From the NCBI RefSeq assembly GCF_026151205.1, contig NC_087072.1:441501-505500 (forward strand): a stretch of DNA of 64,000 bases. The letters run 5' to 3'. The notes below the pieces were generated by a model. It was not told where the DNA came from. It did not search any database and was given only the letters and a program-made list of their open reading frames with translations. This DNA comes from Bolinopsis microptera (Eukaryota; Ctenophora; Tentaculata; Lobata; Bolinopsidae). Both the position numbers and the translations under genes were made by a program. Positions 1 through 17,412 of this stretch are shown here, in pieces. The stretch's first letter is position 1. The number at the start of each line of letters is the position of its first letter.

Positions 1-1090
1 TTGTAACATCACACCCTACTGGGGAGCCGGATGCAGACCCGGACCAGATCCCCACAGTGACTATATTCGGAGGGAGCCCGGCTAAACCCAAGGAGTTCCC
101 ATGGAACGTGCTGATAGAGTTTAGCAAGGGGCGGTTCTGCGGAGGTTCCATCATCAGCAGAGAGTGGGTCCTCACAGCGGGGCATTGTCTCCTCGATAAC
201 TTCTACCAGCGCTGCAACAACAGACTGGACCCGGGCTGCAACACCATGTCTAAGAACGATGTGAGGAAGGTGATCGCTGGGATGTACGACAGAGACTCCA
301 ACAACGAGCAGAGACAGATCAGAACAGCTACCGACCTCATACTGCACCCTTACTTCACCTCTCAGGTACTAGTTACCATAGTTACCATAGCTACACTACT
401 AGTTACCATAGTTACACTAGAACTTAATATAGTTACACTACTAGTTACCATAGTTACACTACTAGTTACCATAGTTACACTACTAGTCACCATAGTTACA
501 CTACTAGTTACCATAGTTACACTACTAGTTACCATAGTTACACTACATAGTTACACTACTAGTTACCATAGTTACACTACTAGTACCTTATATGAGTTAT
601 ACTTCACCCTTACTTTTCCTCTCAGGCCACTTACATAGACTTCGATGTGGGACTAATCAAGGTAAACGAGCCCTTCACCTACAACGAGATGGTGAACAGA
701 GTGTGTCTACCTAAGGCAGGGGCGGGCACTCTGGTGGGCAACCAGAAACTAGAGATCTCAGGCTGGGGTAAAACCAACTCCTCGAGTGACTCGTCCATCA
801 TGTTGAAGACCAAGGTTCCGTACGTGAGCAGGGAAGTGTGTAACGAGGACAGATCGTACGGAGGGGTGGTTACAGAGACTATGTTCTGTGCTGGCTTTCA
901 GGCGGGGAGAAAGGACGCGTGTCAGGGAGACAGTGGGGGTCCGCTCGTCTACCTGGGCTCTAACGGTACCTTCGAGCAGGGCGGCATTATCAGCTGGGGG
1001 CGGTACTGTGCCGCCGAGAACTTTTACGGGGTTTACACGAACTTGCCCTACTTTTACGATTGGATCATGAACTATATAATTGAGAACTAA
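1..1090 (+). CDS. Trypsin-like serine protease (S1 family), 5'-partial, two exons
   Basis: Exon 1 is open from the window edge (frame starting at base 3) to 365; exon 2 is 626-1090 and ends in TAA. The phase-0 intron has GT..AG ends. The catalytic domain starts at IFGG (usual IVGG activation site), with the His in TAGHC, the Asp in FDVGLI and the Ser in GDSGGP, so the whole triad is present. Asp lies six residues before the catalytic Ser (DACQGDSGG), which in this family predicts trypsin-like cleavage after Lys/Arg. One oddity is Tyr where a Gly is usual in the WGxGC segment (here WGRYC). The upstream signal/propeptide exons lie outside the window. It is probably a secreted or digestive/extracellular protease; no transmembrane segment follows the domain. 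The next gene (1466-8029) is convergent. Confidence 0.93.
366..603 (+). repeat. Minisatellite filling the protease intron
   Basis: About eleven imperfect copies of a roughly 21-bp unit (ctagttaccatagttacact) begin at the splice donor and run almost to the acceptor. The intron has little else in it. The array therefore sits exactly between the two coding exons. Confidence 0.9.
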
Positions 1091-1465
1091 GTAAAAGCTT
1101 ACCCGTTACCATAGTAACTGCAGCAGTTAACCTGGGACTCCCGGAATTGAAGTAGTGCCTGTTGTTCCTGATGCTGGCACTAATCTTGTGACTTTTAACG
1201 GATGCGTGTCAGGGCACAGGGAACATGCCTAATTAATCAACTGATTAGGGTTCTAAGAATTGAGAAAATGATTGCAGTAATGAGTAAATAATTTAAGAAT
1301 TTGGAGACGTTAAATTATTTCCACATCTGAGTAGCATCAAGGCTGAATGCAGTGATTGACAAATGACAATGGGAAATAAAACTTTTAATTTGCTATATCT
1401 ATTCGTTACAAACATCAAAATCAACATAATCAATGAGAACTTAGAATAGCAAAAAATAAGTGTTT
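1091..1465. other. Intergenic spacer between convergent genes
   Basis: No coding signal is seen. It contains one isolated gttaccatagtaactgcagc motif related to the array at 1.75-3.14 kb, and an AATAAA-like signal near 1376 that could end the protease mRNA. Confidence 0.5.
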
Positions 1466-8029
<6,564 letters not shown>

Positions 8030-8539
8030 GTTGTCCAAGTTGTCTGTTCGTTTGTCTGTTCGTCTGTAACCACTGTTCTATTATTAGCTAGGTCCCTTTG
8101 TTCTTCAAGTCCTCATGACATAACCTGTCAGGAAGTTATTGGACAAGGTTACCATGGTAACTGCAGCAGGTTATCATGGTAACTGCAATGCGAATCAAGG
8201 CTAAACGTTTGTTGGAGCAAAGAAGAGATATCTTACCTGAAAATGGGTTACAATCATTGATGCGATGGAAGTTAAAATTTATCTCATTTTTATCAAAACT
8301 AAAAATGAACCTTTGTACGGCACTTTGAGTCATGGATCGGGAAAAAATCAAAAACAACAATAAGATATGTTTAAAAGTAACATAAAAGTGAATCCACGGT
8401 ACAAAATTGACAGAAATATCAAACTGATTAATTCAATTAAAGTACAATATATAAATATTTCAAATTAATGTAACCTTATGCATAATAACAAATTATTAAA
8501 ATAATAAAAGCTGACAAACAATAAAGTTTAACGGTTTTC

Positions 8540-9243
8540 TCAAACAGGCTCCTCTATCCTGGTGTTGTTATTGTACAGACGATGAGAACAGAACAGATAA
8601 CTAAGAAGAGACAACGCCCACAAAACACCCGCGAACACGAAGGGAATCCAGTTCTTGTTCTCGCACTTTAACATCCCTGACTCTTCGTCCAGAACACATT
8701 TGTCGCTCCTAGGGGTGGTTAAGTGTTAAACATTTGTCGCTCCTAGGGGTGGTTAAGTGTTAAACATTTGTCGCCACTATAGTGCACTATAGGGTGCACT
8801 ACTAGGGTCTTTCCTTGAAATATTTCACAGTAGATGTGACAAGTCACTGAGAATGGCACAAGACACGATTGAGGTACTCAAAGTTCTATTCCCAAAGAAA
8901 GCTTTGATATTTAACAGGAAATCATCAGAATATAAAAAGATATTTTGGAATAGTTTTGAAGAGGAACTTTTCTGCCGTCCCTTTGACCAAAATTTCGCGG
9001 TTTTGACCGATTTTTGTTGTTGACCGAATTGATGCTTAGGTGGTTAAATGTAAAGCATCGGTCACTTAAAATATATTCAAGAACCAAGATGGGAAATGCA
9101 GAATAGTAAAAAAACTTACTCATAACAACATATAGACTGTACGAAGTTCATACAACATTTCATTGCGGGAGAACAGCACAAGTGAGGGTAAACTTGACTT
9201 CCACAACACTCCCACCCTGAGTCACAGCACCCTGAACCTACAC
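8540..9243 (-). CDS. Cys-pair-rich type I membrane protein, 3' part (last two exons)
   Basis: Penultimate exon 9243-9120 enters in phase 1 and leaves in phase 2. It codes a run of Cys pairs: GCCDSGWECCG, LCCSPAMKCC, SICCYE. The last exon 8708-8540 codes SDKCVLDEESG.., a transmembrane helix (about WIPFVFAGVLWALSLLSYLF) and a short tail ending EEPV. Exon phases and the pattern CC..ECCG..ICC..C.LD..C match the complete paralogue at 41557-43325 and the last two exons at 1466-4464. No 5' exons are seen next to it; upstream lies the 76-bp array that repeats this exon's acceptor and first 45 nt. The first two exons at 38019-40667 are phase-compatible and may belong to it. Its function is unknown; it is predicted to be a disulfide-rich cell-surface protein. 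Confidence 0.75.
8696..8770 (-). repeat. Duplicated acceptor of the transmembrane exon
   Basis: A 34-bp unit containing ccacccctag|GAGCGACAAATGT (3' splice site and first 13 nt of the exon 8708-8540) is present twice in tandem, with a third partial copy near 8763. Either acceptor could be recognised. Confidence 0.85.
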
Positions 9244-9301
9244 CTGAGGGGGCACAAGTCAGGGTAAACTTTACTTCCACAACACTCCCACCCTGAGTCA
9301 C

Positions 9302-9914
9302 TAGTGTAAAATAAGGTAGGCACCAGAACAGTCCTCCCGAGGCGTACCAATGGTATACAGTGCCTGCTCACAAGTCTCTCACTACACACTATACTCTCAG
9401 TCGTCGTAGCGACTGACAACTGCAATAACTCACAATAACTAAGTATTGAACTCTACGTTAATACGACAATCACGATAACTTGTATTGCCAATTACTCTGA
9501 TATGACTACTACATACATGCAACTAAGTGCGGTACTGTGAATCAAACGGTTCAAATGCTACAATTCGGTCCTAAGCTAGAGTTGAACAAAGGAAACAGTT
9601 GAATCGAGTAATAACGTTCGAATGATGAATATAAAGATATTATCAACAATCACAACTTAAACTGTGGCAAGACGGGCCACGTTTGGCGTTCTAGATCAGC
9701 GGTTAACACTTTGATTAAACACGTCACCTAAAGAGCTTTTCCAGAACTAATCCTAACGTGTCCAGAAATGCGTTATCGACACGCGCCACGTGATACCACG
9801 TGGTCACTTAACTACCTAAATCTACACTCATTACTAACGGTCATAATAATCACTAAATTACAATCTACACAACTGCTAAAACTACTCTAAAACTGCAGCC
9901 TACATATTACACTA
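9302..9914 (-). repeat. 3' LTR of the gypsy element
   Basis: 613 bp, with 8-bp inverted ends TAGTGTAA and TTACACTA. It contains two close CACGTG motifs (about 9787-9803, ccacgtgataccacgtgg). More acgtg-type motifs follow at 10050-10190, outside the LTR. No second full LTR exists in the window for comparison, so the limits rest on the terminal inverted repeat and the neighbouring purine tract. Confidence 0.75.
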
Positions 9915-11295
9915 TATCCCCCGGGAAAATTTAATCGATTTCGTCAATATCTCCAGGAGGTATTGACAAATTCGACTAAATCCCCCCTACCTACTACATC
10001 CTTTAAAAAAATCCTAAAACTCCCTCTTAAACAAACTACCCTAAAAAATTTACACGTGCTACAAAAATATAAAATTTTTAAAAAAATACGTGTACCATCA
10101 CGTACCAAATCTGAATAATTAAAACTACACGTGAAATCTCACGTGACACAATACAAATAAATTATAAAAACTAACGTGATACACTTCACGTTACAAACTT
10201 CAACTACTTCAAAATATTTACAAAACTTGCTACCCTACTAACTGTCCTTCTCCTAAACTGTCCCTCCTACTTCCCTTACTTCTTCTGCTGTTCTGTCGAA
10301 GTCGTAGCACCGTCTACCATCCACCGTCTCTGTCCACACCACCCGTTGTTGAACACGTCCTCCACAACCATACTCCTAATCCAGGTACCGTACATCTAGG
10401 CACGAACCTACACTTACACCATTATTTCCGTACACCTAGTTACGAACATAACTTACACAATTATCTCCGTACACCTAGTTACGAACATAACTTGCATAAT
10501 TATCTCCGTACACCTAGTTACGAACATAACTTACACAATTATCTCCGTACACCTAGTTACGAACATAACTTGCATAATTATCTCCGTACACCTAGTTACG
10601 AACATAACTTACACAATTATCTCCGTACACCTAGTTACGAACATAACTTGCATAATTATCTCCGTACACCTAGTTACGAACATAACTTACACAATTATCT
10701 CCGTACACCTAGTTACGAACATAACTTGCATAATTATCTCCGTACACCTAGTTACGAACATAACTTACACAATTATCTCCGTACACCTAGTTACGAACAT
10801 AACTTGCATAATTATCTCCGTACACCTAGTTACGAACATAACTTACACAATTATCTCCGTACACCTAGTTACGAACTTCACATAAGTCACTGCAGACCGT
10901 CATATTTATAGATATGAAGTCAAATCATCTAGATTAAACCTTATCGGCACATGATAAATCCAGTCATCTAAAGGCAAACCTAGGCATCAGGAGCGATGCT
11001 CTACCGGAACTCAAGGTGACTCACGCTCTACTCTTCTCCACGGTTCAATCAACTACTCCACCTCTAGCAAACTCTCCACTCTCCAGGGTAGCAAGCCCTT
11101 CAAAATAAAAACCAGACATCACTCAACCATATCAACCGATAATAAGGACACCAGGCGAACCCTTAGCACGGCGGGAGATAAGAAATGCAACGATGACCAC
11201 CTTCCACAGGTTCCAGGTAGTCTGCAAAACATGACAAATCGTCGTATCTGCCCGAGCAACAGGTAGTTAACTGGCATCCCTTGACCAGCAATCCT
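9915..11295 (-). repeat. Non-coding 3' region of the gypsy element with a 39-bp minisatellite
   Basis: At about 10405-10880, roughly 12 copies of a 39-bp unit (gtacacctagttacgaacat plus flank) alternate between two variants, cttgcataa and cttacacaa, giving a 78-bp dimer period. The plus-strand open frame through it arises only because 39 is a multiple of three. No env-like gene is seen. Confidence 0.85.
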
Positions 11296-14200
11296 CTAAA
11301 AACCAAGTAAACTATCCTTTACCACCTTCAATACAACACTAATTCTCGACACCGGTCTGTAGTAATCCGGCTTCTTTAATTCTGCTCTATTCCTTAGAGA
11401 ACGTCCTCCACTGACTACAGGTGTACTCTGTTCCTCAGGTGAGTAAGCTAGTGTACTGTTACTCTCCCCCAGTATGACAGGACTCAAACTATCCTCCATC
11501 CGGGATGTAGGTTCCTCAACCCCTCTGCCCCACCCGGGTGTGTGGAAAGATCCAAAACTCGATTCTGTCTCCTGGATAGGTGATGAAATATGAATAGGAG
11601 TGTTAACCCTAGCTGGTGTCTGAGGGTCATGTTGGATTGAAATGTCCTGACTTTCCGTTCTGAAGGGAAGTGAATATTCCGGTGATAGAGGTACGTCAGG
11701 AATATCAATATTCTGACTAGACAAGGTACTCTCTCGAACCACAGAACTCCCTCTCTCCACATGCTCAGGCATCCACTCCTCATCACTACTGCTATCACTA
11801 TCATCACTATCCCTTCTTACTGGGTCTTTTCTCACCGGCTCCACAGTATCTCTGCTGTCCTCACGAATCACTACTCTTTTCTCCGAGAATCTGTTCATCT
11901 CGTAGTGCTTCATTTTACAAATGTTCGTGACCTTCTCTAATCCAGGTCCGTACTCCACCACATACAAGTGATCATTTAGTACCTTCTTCACCTTGCACGG
12001 ACCCCTAAATCGTGGAGCAAACTTGTGTTTAGGACATTGCACTAACACGAAACAAAAGTCGTTCTCCTTAAAGTAAGGACCATGCAGGTTTCGATCATGT
12101 TGCCTCTGTGCATACATGAAATCTACATTAGCACTCTCTCTCACTCTCCTGATGATCCTCTTCATTTCTCTGTGAAGCTCGTACGCCTCCCTGGCAGCGG
12201 CGTTCCTCGTATCTGGCTGATGCTTTTCTCTATCATCTAACATCAGATTCAACGGCAAGTTGACCTCTCTGCCAAATATCATCTTGTGAGCAGAATACCC
12301 AGTTCTCCGGTTCTTCAAACAGTTCAAGGCAAATGTACTCTTGTCCAGGTACATATCCCAACAGTTCTCCTTTCCCCTAGGAATGCATGCACGCAACGCT
12401 CGATTTGTTCTCTTGTTGTTGCTCTCAGCACGGGCCGTGCTAGACGCTTTATACGATGTTCCGTGAGTTTTCTTGCACTCGAAAAACTCCCAAACTTCCT
12501 TGAAGAATTCTGCTCTGAACCCGGGGTGATTATCCACAATTAACTCCCGACACATTCCGAACTTTAATACCCAGTTCTTCATTATTGCTGCTATATTCTC
12601 CTTAGCAGTTTGACTCTTGACTGGAACTGCTACCAGATAGTTTGACCAGGCATCAGAGATAGTAAGGATGTATCGATATCCTCGGGGTGTTCTCTGATTT
12701 GCTGTCGGTACTATGTGATCAATTACAATAGCGTCATTGAAATGGTGGAAGAACAAATGCTTTAACGGTGCTTTCAGATAAGCTTTCGGCTGCTTCATCT
12801 CTCCGCATCTTATGCACGCTTTGATGTACATTTTGAAGTCCTGCTCCATCTTTGGCCAGTAGAAGTACTCCCTGCATTTCTCCACACAGGTGCTGATTCC
12901 CGGATGACAGTTGGTGATGTTGTCGTGAAACAGTCTCATGATCTCCTCTTCATAGCTGTCTGGTATCACGATTAACTCTCTCGAATCCTTCTCTTTTCTT
13001 GAAACCCACTTTCTCTTCAAGAGTCCGCTTTCATCCACTTTCATCAAGCTAAATTGGGTCCAATAGGTGATCAATTTGTCTGGCACACGGTTCACCTGGA
13101 TTGTTCCCCGGGCGCCGTCTTTAACCCACTGTTTCACAATCCTCAATATTGGATCCAAGTTCTGCTCTGTCTTGATCCTTTCTAAATCTGGTAAGCATTG
13201 GTTGTCTGTCTCTGTATCTGGTACTGCAAAGGTAACCTGTTTACAATTACCCTGCTTCTTCTGAAGTCGTGGCATCACATCGATGCTGCAAATACATACA
13301 GGAACATCCTTCTCCTTGAGCTTTACCATCCCCACATGTCCATCATGATTGTCCTCGAACAGGAGTTGTAGATCACTTTTCTCCGTTTGATCTCTCTTAG
13401 TCACCCCGTTCTCATCATGCTCATCAATTATCATCGCATCTGTACTCTGCTCTCTCCATATCTCATTCTTCCAGCCATTTATCCCCTCACTGATTACTAT
13501 CTCGCTCCCACTACTACACACTCTACTGTTCTCTCCCATACCGCACATGACGTTATCAGCGTCACTCACCGCACCAAAACTCTTCTCAGAGGATTCACTA
13601 ACGTCAGGAGCGTTATGACTCGGAATGGTATCGACACCCAGAGACCTGGTAAACTCCTCTCCTCTCGATCTCTCCGCTCCACTGACTTCTGTCTGGCATG
13701 ATGCTTCCACGAATTTCCTTCTGAATGGAAATCTGCTCAAAAAGTCACACAGCGTGTTCTCTTTTCCTTCAATGTGCACGATATCAAAGGAGTAGTTGGA
13801 GAGCTCCTGGCACTTCCTGATTAAGGCAGGATCTGATTTTGAGAACAGGGTGTCGCTCGCTGATAGGAGACTCTTACAGTCCGTTATAACTTTGAACTTG
13901 GTGTTTCTGAGATACATCTTCCAGTGATCAATGGCTATCACCATGGCATCAAATTCTAGCTGTGTCTGGCTCCTTTCTCTCTTGTAGGGTGGTACAGCTT
14001 TACTATAGAATGCTACTATTCTCCTCTCTCTCTTTCCATCTCGTACTATCTCCTGGCTCAAGGTAGCTCCGTATCCATGTTTGCTAGCGTCCACTGTCAG
14101 GTGATATGACTGGAATGGGTCCTCTGTATCAGGTATAGCCAACATCGTACTCTCCGCCACCGCTCTCTTTAGCTCCTCAAACGCCTCCTGGCACTCACTT

Positions 14201-16013
14201 GTCCACTCAAACTTGGCTTCCTTCGCTGTGAGCCGGTGAAGAGGCTTAGCGATTACACTGTACCTGGGTATCCACTTCCTCACGTAGTTCAAGGCACCTA
14301 ACACTTCCTGAACCCTCTTCACGGTGGTGGGAACAGGTAGGGCAAGTAGATCCTTAACCCTGTCCTCTGTGATCTGTACTCCGTCCTCGCTGATCGACAC
14401 ACCCACGAATGTAACTTTCTCCCTCAGTAGCATACATTTCTTGGGGGTCAATGTTAGATTTGCTTGAACCAGTCTCATCAGCAAGATCTCCAATCTGTCA
14501 AGATGTTCGCTCACAGTCTTTGAACTCAGGAACAGGTCGTCGATGAAGAATATTAACTGTTCTATCGGAACTGTTGCCAGAAGTTTCCACATCACCTTCG
14601 AGAACACGCCACTGGAGTTCTTGTGACCCATGATCATACGAGCCCAACAGTATGACCTTCCCCTGTGCATGAACGCTGTAACCTTCTTCGAATCCTCAGA
14701 GTATGGTATCTGCCAGAAACTCTTGGAGAGATCGAAGCTTGAATAAATAGAATCTGATCCTATCGTGTCTAACACGTGATTCAAGTTGGGTAACGGGTAT
14801 TTCTCATCCATGCAGACTTTGTTGGTACCCCTCAGGTCTGCTACCAACCTCCATGATTCAGGATCTGTATTCTTCTTTACCAGAAATATAGGATGGTTGA
14901 AGTCACTGGGTCCTTTCAAGGGCTCTGCTATTCCCGCTTTCACCATCTGTTCAATTTGGCGGTCCATCTCTGGCTGAAGTTTGTACGGGGTAGGTATAGG
15001 ATATGTCCAGCTGGGCGACTCTCCCTCCTTCATCTTGATCTTTGCTTCATACATATTGCAGCACCCGATATCAAATTCATCATGTGAGAAGCAGTCCCTG
15101 AATCTCCAGATTATCTCCTTCAGTCTGGTTCTCTCAGCGTTAGACATTGCCACCTCTATCTCGTCCAGCCCGAGTCTCTCAAACAACTCTCTCTGAATCC
15201 ATTTCTCCCCACCTATCTGTCCTGCTTTACTCCTGGTCTCCTGAGCTTGGTCATCAATTGTAGTCCCTCTCACTCCGACATCGTGACTCCTGCTCCTTTG
15301 CACGCCGTGTATGAAATCTTGATCGCCTACCGGCTTCAACAGTGCAATGATCTTGTTCTTGTGAATTGTTATCGGCTCATCAGTTGCGTTAATACACTTC
15401 ATCGGGACCAGTCTCTTCTCAGAGTGCACAACTGCATGAGCGAACAGAATTCCTGTCTCTCCAATACCTTTCTTGTACTGTGGCTCAATCAAACCCTTGA
15501 AGTCCACTCCTTTCGCCTGCAGCTTTCCACTGATGTATTGCACCGTGTTTGGAGGAATGACTGTGACTCTGCTACATCTCACTTTTATCTGCTGCTTAAC
15601 ATTCTCCGGCTTCTCTGTGAACGGCACATCATCTCCGTTATGCAGCACCAATCTGCACTTGTTATAATCCAGCGTCACTCTATTCGATCTCAAGAAATCG
15701 TCTCCAATCAGGAACTCTGTGTCTAACAGATCAGTTACCACGAAAGTGTGCACAAACTTATTTCCAGCAACCACCACTTCCATCTCTAACTCTCCTCTGA
15801 TTTGTATCGTGTCTTGAGAAAATGACTTCAAGGTCATGTCACACGGTCGGATCCCGCTCTCTAGTCTCAGTCCTCTCACAAAACCCGTGGACACAATACT
15901 CACAGCCGACCCGCTGTCAACAAAAAGGTAGGCTGCCACTCCTCTGCAACTCCCAGCCACCAAGATGTGTTTCCAGTTCACCGCATTCACCTCCTTCTGC
16001 TTCCCATATGATT
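11296..16013 (-). CDS. pol: Gypsy Pol polyprotein: protease, reverse transcriptase, RNase H, integrase
   Basis: An open frame of about 1564 codons runs from 15990; the frame is open further upstream, overlapping the end of gag in the -1 register, so a frameshift may express it. An aspartic protease signature VDSGSA is near residue 25. The reverse transcriptase has FIDD in place of YxDD and the conserved VTFVGVSI..LGALNYVRKWIP region (about 320-600). RNase H shows TVDASKHGYGA. Integrase has an HHCC zinc region (IKACIRCGEMK) and a DDE core: D in VIDHIV, D in IVDNHPGF, E in ARAESNNK. The order PR-RT-RH-IN marks Ty3/gypsy. The tail after integrase is acidic and Ser-rich. The frame is intact over its whole length, which suggests a fairly recent insertion. 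Confidence 0.93.
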
Positions 16014-17376
16014 TTAATTGCGACTGATGGGAAATGAATTTTGTCCAGTCGCACGCCCGTTTAAATGGTCTCTCTGCATTCCATGCTGTTCATTCACTGT
16101 GGGTCTGTACTGCCCTCCTCGTTCTCCAGATTGCCCTCTGTTGACGTTACAGAATCTCTGAATGTGTCCCTCACCCTGACAATTATAACAAATCAATGGC
16201 CTGCGACTCTCTCCTCTACTCGCACCTCCACTCGCCCCTCTACTCGCACCTCTACTCGCACCTCTGCTACTCCGCTCAACCGGACTCACTCTACTCCTAC
16301 AAACACTGGCAACATGCCCTTTACCTCCACACAGCTGGCACACAATATTGCTCCAACACGAGTCAGCCTTGTGACCCTTCTTCCCACACATTTGACAGTC
16401 ATTCTCATCCTCTTCTTTCTCACCTTGCCTGCCAACACCATAAGTAGGTGCCCGGAATTCCAGTGTATTTATTGGATCACTGTCAAGCTCTCCCTCTACT
16501 GCCTTGGATATGTGTTCCTCCTGTACAGCTAAACGGATCACACTATCAAAATCCTCTGTCTCCGTGTTCATCTGAAGGAGCCGTCTTTTAATAGCAGGGT
16601 CTCTCACGCCCTGTATCAACACAGTGATACCTGCACTCTCTCTCCACAGCTCTCGGGTAGATCTTCTCAGCAGTATCCCGTATTCTCTCTGCGAACTGCT
16701 CCACGCTCTCCAACACTTCCTGCTTCATCTTATGGAACGTTGTCCTCATTATTCTTGCATCAGTAGCGGGATATAGCTCTCTTTTCACCGCACCAATCAG
16801 CATCTTCACGTCACCTCTCTCATCACTGGATAGCCGGATGTTCTTCACTTTCTTGAACTTTGCATCGTCTTCTATCTGATTTGCAAGCCTCAAGTCGAGA
16901 TTGTCCTTTACTCCGCATAACAGGACCCACTGCTCGAATCTCTGCAGAAATGTACAGAAATCATCATTTTTCCTGTACCTCGGCGCCTTACATTTCATCG
17001 TGTACTCTCCCTTATCTCTCTCTGTATTTCCGGGTTGCAAATCACCACTATCAGTTGTTCTCGCTCTTTCTTGCAACAAGTTGCTCGTTCTCTCCATCTT
17101 TACATCTTGTTCCCTCATCAATCTCTCTCGCTCAAGCTCTGCTTCTTCTCTCCACCTGTTCATATCTCTCTCCAACTCTCTCACTCTGCTCAAACACTCC
17201 TCTCTCTTCTCGCTCAAATCAAACAACTCCACTTTGCTCTCTTTTATCTCCGCCTCTTTCTCACTTGTGTCCCAAGACTTCATTTCCAATTTCACCTCCA
17301 CAATCTGATCCACAACCCGTTTTTCCTCCTCTACTAGTTTTCTCATCTCCTGCTCCATGTTTGTGAGTCCAGACAT
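16014..17376 (-). pseudogene. gag: Gypsy Gag with one frameshift
   Basis: The start ATG is at 17376, only about 27 bp from the LTR remnant. The N-terminal half is a Glu/Arg-rich coiled coil followed by a capsid-like region. The frame breaks near 16655, at a ctctctctc run on the plus strand, and resumes in a second frame (16622-16014). That second frame holds three CCHC zinc knuckles (CQMCGKKGHKADSC, CQLCGGKGHVASVC, CYNCQGEGHIQRFC) and a small GASRGASR repeat. Knuckles are the nucleic-acid-binding part of Gag. An indel in the dinucleotide run explains the break; a sequencing error is possible. Confidence 0.85.
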
Positions 17377-17412
17377 AGTACCACTTTCCTAGGTTCTCCA
17401 GATAGTGTAAAA

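Larger units (their letters stand above)
9302..17412 (-). mobile_element. Ty3/gypsy LTR retrotransposon, 5' LTR almost entirely missing
   Basis: It is inserted in the 76-bp array: repeat sequence ends with gagtcac at 9301 and resumes with agcaccctg after 17412. On the minus strand the order is gag-like ORF, pol, a long non-coding 3' region and an LTR (9914-9302) bounded by the inverted TAGTGTAA/TTACACTA. The purine-rich gggggata next to 9914 is a plausible polypurine tract. At the 5' side only about ten LTR bases (17403-17412) remain before a TGG-starting primer-site-like sequence. Gag is frameshifted, so this copy is probably dead. Confidence 0.9.

Noticed and set aside
10492-10911. Long plus-strand frame of HNYLRTPSYEHNL repeats
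   Set aside because: It exists only because the 39-bp unit is a multiple of three, and it lies antisense to the gypsy 3' region.
12286-17366. Plus-strand frames across the gypsy element (for example 15247-15726, 16065-16532, 16860-17366)
   Set aside because: They are shadows of pol and gag on the other strand, with no domain features.
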